Made by a program: the position numbers and the translations under genes
From: JBCBAP01 sp038532435
Lineage (GTDB): Bacteria > Pseudomonadota > Alphaproteobacteria > Rhodobacterales > Rhodobacteraceae
Length of the DNA: 53,638 nt
Direction: 5' to 3'
Assembly: GCA_038532435.1 (NCBI GenBank)
Contig: JBCBAP010000020.1
Location: 1 to 53,638, forward strand
Part shown: piece after piece, positions 51,001 through 53,638 of the stretch
Layout of the letters: each line of letters begins with the position of its first letter
Numbering within the stretch: the first letter of the stretch is position 1
The notes under the pieces: model-generated
Told to the model about the DNA's origin: nothing
What the model saw: only the letters and a program-made list of their open reading frames with translations
Databases searched by the model: none

Positions 51001-53638
51001 GATCTAGAACAGGTCACGATCACGCCCGGCGGCATTCTCGACGGGGCGGACGAGACCCTCACGTTCTTCGGCACGGACGGATCGACGCTCGCAATCCCCT
51101 TGGACGGGTCTGCCACCAGCGGTGTGGTGAATGTCAACGGCACCGACTTCAACATCGCCTATGACGGCACCGACATCATCATCACGGTCGTCGGCGGTGG
51201 CCCGGCTGAGACGGACACGATCAACGATCTGCTGAACGCGGCAGAGTACGAAAACGCCAATGCGGACGGCAGCCTGGGCGAACGGACCTTCGACATCTTC
51301 GTCGAGGACTCCCAGCTCACCTCACCGACGGTCCGGTCGGTCGTCGAGCTCAACCTCGAGCCGTTCCTCTGCACCGGGCAGGGCTACACGTTCTCCCGCG
51401 GGTCGACCGAAACAGTCACGACGATCAGTGTCGTCACACCCAATCCGACGACCGGAGAGCTCTCTCTGGAGGATCCGGTCGAGATGGACATCACCGTCAA
51501 TGGTGTCGGTTTCAACATCCAGGATGGTTACGGCTATGGTGTCGCGACCGGGGTCTCGGGCACCTCCATCGTCAACAAGTCCATCGTCAGGATCGGGTCA
51601 GACGGAAAGGTCGTCGATCTTGGCACCCCGGTGAACACCGATCCGACGGGAAGGGAATGGTCCCGGACCAGCGCCCTCAACTCCGGCGCCATCGGTGATG
51701 ACGGCACCTACTACACACGAACCGGTGGCCGGACGATTTCGATCCTGTCCCCGCCCCAAGGCGCGTCGAAGGGCGATCTGACCTTCACGGACCTGACCAC
51801 GGAGACCGCGACCGGCGGACGCGGTGCGACCGTGCCGATCGACATCGCCTTCGGTCAGGACGGGGCGCTTTACGGTCTCAACGGCGGCAACATCGTCCGG
51901 ATCGAGATCGTGCGCGACGCGAGCGGCACACCGATCCGCGCGGTCACGTCCACGATCCCCCTGACCGGCACGGGTAATGCCGACATCGAAGGCGGCTATG
52001 GCGGCGCCTGGTCCGACGCGGCAGGACGTCTCTTCTTCTTCAACAATGGCGGCGCGGGATCGGACGGAACCCGCGACATCGTCCGGATCGACCTGAATTA
52101 CGACACATCGGACGGGGTCAACGTCAACGCGCCCGCAAACGCGACCGCGACAAACGTGGGCAACGCGGAGTCGCTGCCCACGTTCGACGCCTTCGCCTGC
52201 CGCGGCTTCGACCGGGGCGACGCACCAGGCTATGACGAGGCGACCCACAACCTCGATCCGCTGGGTATCTACCTCGGCACCACGCTCACGGACGGGGAGG
52301 TCGCGGGCAACCAGAACGTCTCCGCCCAGGCCGACGAAGTGTCCGGCATCGCGGACGAGGATGGCTATTCCGGGATCACGGTGCTTCCCGTGCGCGATGG
52401 CGAGACGTTCACGATTCCGTCCTCCGATCTCACATTTACCAACATCAACGATGTGAGCGGTGCCAAGGTCCATGTCTGGATTGACTGGGACGCGGACGGT
52501 GTGTTCGAAACCGGAACCGGGGTGGATTATGCCTCCGCGGACATCGTCCAGAATGCCGCGGGAGACTGGGTCGCCGACACGGATCTGAGCTTCGTCGTGC
52601 CCGCGTCCGTCGACGTCAATTCGGACCAGACCTACATGCGGATCCGGGTATCCACCGACACCCGCATCGACAACACCACTCCCGCCGACCTCGATCCCTC
52701 GACCTCTCCGGTGCTGAGCACCGCAGCGGTTGACGGGGATGTGGAGGACTACCGGATCTTCCTCAACACGCCGCCGACGCTGGCACCGGATGTGGGCGCG
52801 ACACTGGAAGACGTGCGCCTCAACGTCAACCGGCGGGACGGCCTGCTGTCGAACGACACGGACACCAACCCGATCGACCGGATCTTCGTCTCCGGTCTTT
52901 CTGCCGATCTCAACGGCGATGGCAGCCAGCAGTCCTTCGCGGTGGGCAAGGCCACGACGATCTCGGACGCGAGCGGTGAGGTCGGTACGATCCTGATCCG
53001 CCAGAACGGCTCCTATGTCTTCACGCCTGCCGCGAACTATTTCGGCGACGTGCCCCAGATCACCTACACCGTGTCGGACACGCGGGGCGTGGTGTCGTCC
53101 TCGACCCTCGATATCGTCGTGGATGGCGTGCCGGACGTGGCGACAGACCGACTCACGACGCCGGAAGAAGCACCGATCCTGATCGACGCGCTTTCAAATG
53201 ACTTCGACAGGACAGGCGACGGGCCCGCCAACGTGGAGCTTTCCGATCTGCCGCCGCTGACCCAGGGTACGCTGAGCTACACTGACGCATCCGGCACGGA
53301 GTTCTCCTTCGATCCCGCGACACCTCCGTTCCGGCTGACGATCGACGAGTTCGAAACGCTGACCTTCACCCCGGCGGAGGGCTTTACCGGCAAGGTCGAC
53401 CCCTTCACCTATATCCTCACCGACACAGACGGCACGCCAGGCACACCCGGTGATGACGATACCGCGTCCGCGCGGATCGAGATCACTGTGTCGGAAACAC
53501 CCGAACCGGTGGATGATGATTTCGTGGTGGCGGAAGACACCACCCTGCCCCTTCCCCTGCAGACCAACGATGACACCGGTGATGGCCTATTGTCGGTGAG
53601 TTTGGGTGTTTTTGGGGATGTTGGGAGTTTGCCTGCGG
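48007..53638 (+). CDS. Giant surface adhesin with DUF4347 domain (3' end outside window)
   Basis: At least 1877 codons, open to the window edge. An N-terminal LEPRLVFDAA motif (35-44) leads into DUF4347 (about 80-235) with LHILSHGEAG, ILIYGCDFGADADG and LTGADIAASDDLTGAAALGGDWELE. Residues about 240-545 form an Asn/Gly/Thr-rich stretch of short repeats (TNDG, NNTGD, VNDGY, NNGYI), likely a beta-helix. Cadherin/Ig-like modules follow (NQAPVAVDDTV, LLGNDTDADGD, PVNDAPVVDL, SNDAPQINI). A propeller-like region (about 1115-1395) and a GEVED-type domain (DRGDAPGYDEATHNLDPLGI to DGDVEDYRIF, about 1402-1585) precede more Ig-like repeats. No Sec signal; type I secretion is expected for this family. Confidence 0.9.
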   Translation, partial: MTDRISDEDRDDSVQAASETQPQDTDRTDAWHMPLEPRLVFDAALGAELVDATVDAVTDEAPTDTDVPEDVHASVAGVENGVTVVVIDEGVEDAASLADDLPADAVVITLDASDDGLTSIADALSGLGPVSDLHILSHGEAGRIQLGAEMVDTGALTEAQTAALSSIGEALTADGDILIYGCDFGADADGLDTLAALTGADIAASDDLTGAAALGGDWELEATRGTIEADTVESADYRHTLADFTDTGTSTNYTLNGTDTLTIESGTYTGTINGLAAGAEIIVKAGAAFEPSSINNPSGKITIEDGATAVFPGLAMNTGFEIENSGDARFGGNLNFNGTVDITNTATGVMTFVNTLPLGNGSTITNDGEMNFQQDLNTRNGSTLNNTGDINLTSFNPNGVVVNDGYVKATQFININGQSEVTNNCGFEARAGFNNNSNDMVNNGYIFITNDGATWQNNATYTQGPDGVVTGFNFTNNATISGGGSFYFEGFTRNQGPFGNDGDGETINFFDVSQTGTQIFDSQSTAPVDTVRMAFTPPPVGSCPTKVDNQAPVAVDDTVVMSNTDTEVALDLLGNDTDADGDALTVASVAGVAITPGTAQDIPVTGGVVRSDGAGNLTFERTAGVRVASFDYTVDDGSGTTDTGSVTVNVDTTIDLSTDRFSTLENNPVSINVLANDGNSTGDSPTTAALSDIPAASEGVLTYVRDGIEVTVDPASPPTGLPVSVLSTLVFTPATSFFTLAGAPIEFTYTVTDVDGDTASTTVGIDVAPVNDAPVVDLNSAADPADADRGNVVEFTEAGLTPGGATTPGTPVALVGPTGSVSSVGENDIVVLSIDVPDNPEGPDEVISLDGTDFPLNEAAAGVLTVTEGASSFDVRYDGFTFTIVAAGEDPATTTTPMDDDDLSAVIRRLTYVNNADAAEDGARTFEFIATDTNGTNSTAAVASVNIIASNDAPQINIDPDNLSLGVDDAGFEQLIAQGQSGVSIIGPNGGVISTDGDDLEQVTITPGGILDGADETLTFFGTDGSTLAIPLDGSATSGVVNVNGTDFNIAYDGTDIIITVVGGGPAETDTINDLLNAAEYENANADGSLGERTFDIFVEDSQLTSPTVRSVVELNLEPFLCTGQGYTFSRGSTETVTTISVVTPNPTTGELSLEDPVEMDITVNGVGFNIQDGYGYGVATGVSGTSIVNKSIVRIGSDGKVVDLGTPVNTDPTGREWSRTSALNSGAIGDDGTYYTRTGGRTISILSPPQGASKGDLTFTDLTTETATGGRGATVPIDIAFGQDGALYGLNGGNIVRIEIVRDASGTPIRAVTSTIPLTGTGNADIEGGYGGAWSDAAGRLFFFNNGGAGSDGTRDIVRIDLNYDTSDGVNVNAPANATATNVGNAESLPTFDAFACRGFDRGDAPGYDEATHNLDPLGIYLGTTLTDGEVAGNQNVSAQADEVSGIADEDGYSGITVLPVRDGETFTIPSSDLTFTNINDVSGAKVHVWIDWDADGVFETGTGVDYASADIVQNAAGDWVADTDLSFVVPASVDVNSDQTYMRIRVSTDTRIDNTTPADLDPSTSPVLSTAAVDGDVEDYRIFLNTPPTLAPDVGATLEDVRLNVNRRDGLLSNDTDTNPIDRIFVSGLSADLNGDGSQQSFAVGKATTISDASGEVGTILIRQNGSYVFTPAANYFGDVPQITYTVSDTRGVVSSSTLDIVVDGVPDVATDRLTTPEEAPILIDALSNDFDRTGDGPANVELSDLPPLTQGTLSYTDASGTEFSFDPATPPFRLTIDEFETLTFTPAEGFTGKVDPFTYILTDTDGTPGTPGDDDTASARIEITVSETPEPVDDDFVVAEDTTLPLPLQTNDDTGDGLLSVSLGVFGDVGSLPA

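Noticed and set aside
1..53638. CRISPR arrays, insertion sequences, phage genes or integration of a mobile element at the tRNA genes
   Set aside because: No regularly spaced repeats, transposase or integrase frames, or duplicated tRNA 3' ends were seen.

Overview
The window comes from a GC-rich alphaproteobacterium, most likely a marine Rhodobacteraceae (Rhodobacterales) strain. The grounds are strong GC3 bias, BMP-type purine/nucleoside ABC transporters, an ornithine-lipid gene pair (olsB-plsC/olsA), a VPLPA-type C-terminal sorting signal and a DUF4347 giant adhesin. No IS element, phage gene or CRISPR array was seen. All calls come from reading the sequence and translations, without database searches.

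Layout. (1) 114-3560: dnaE, minus strand. (2) 3948-13639: plus-strand run uraH-xdhA-xdhB-xdhC followed by a complete BMP-type ABC transporter (ATPase, two permeases, binding protein) that ends in a clear intrinsic terminator. It looks like a purine uptake and oxidation operon. (3) 13633-15954: a secreted C-type-lectin protein with a VPLPA-CTERM-like signal and a TetA-like MFS pump. (4) 16005-17294: guanine deaminase. (5) 17395-31484: a long minus-strand nucleoside block. In transcription order it holds three tandem BMP binding proteins, a VOC protein, ABC ATPase, two permeases, cdd, pnp, deoC, deoA, deoB, add and upp. Adjacent genes mostly overlap by a few bases. Imported nucleosides would be deaminated, phosphorolysed and fed as deoxyribose phosphate into central metabolism, with bases salvaged. 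Guanine and xanthine would pass through GuaD and XDH. (6) 31686-36378: a DUF998 membrane protein, then an operon of propionyl-CoA synthetase, a receiver-Hpt protein and a sigma54-type response regulator. (7) 36578-41416: tRNA-Pro and tRNA-Asn, an IclR regulator divergent from an alpha/beta hydrolase plus cupin pair, a ThiE-like protein and the ornithine-lipid genes. (8) 41495-43980: a DUF4105 protein and a small DUF3015-like exported protein. (9) 44284-47574: tRNA-Cys, a tungstate ABC transporter (tupBCA) and a convergent HTH/binding-protein-like regulator. (10) 48007 to the end: the first 1877 codons of a giant DUF4347 surface protein.

The most notable regulatory observation is a pair of sites resembling the E. 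coli RutR operator (TTGACCAnnTGGTCAA). One is a 20-bp palindrome inside the predicted promoter of the nucleoside operon. The other lies upstream of uraH-xdh. Together they suggest one TetR-type regulator for both purine modules. Other points worth a second look are the lectin protein with about 90 residues after its sorting signal, the LuxU/LuxO-like phosphorelay pair without a kinase, the triplicated binding proteins with an invariant cysteine pair, and the truncated adhesin whose codon usage changes abruptly at the window edge.
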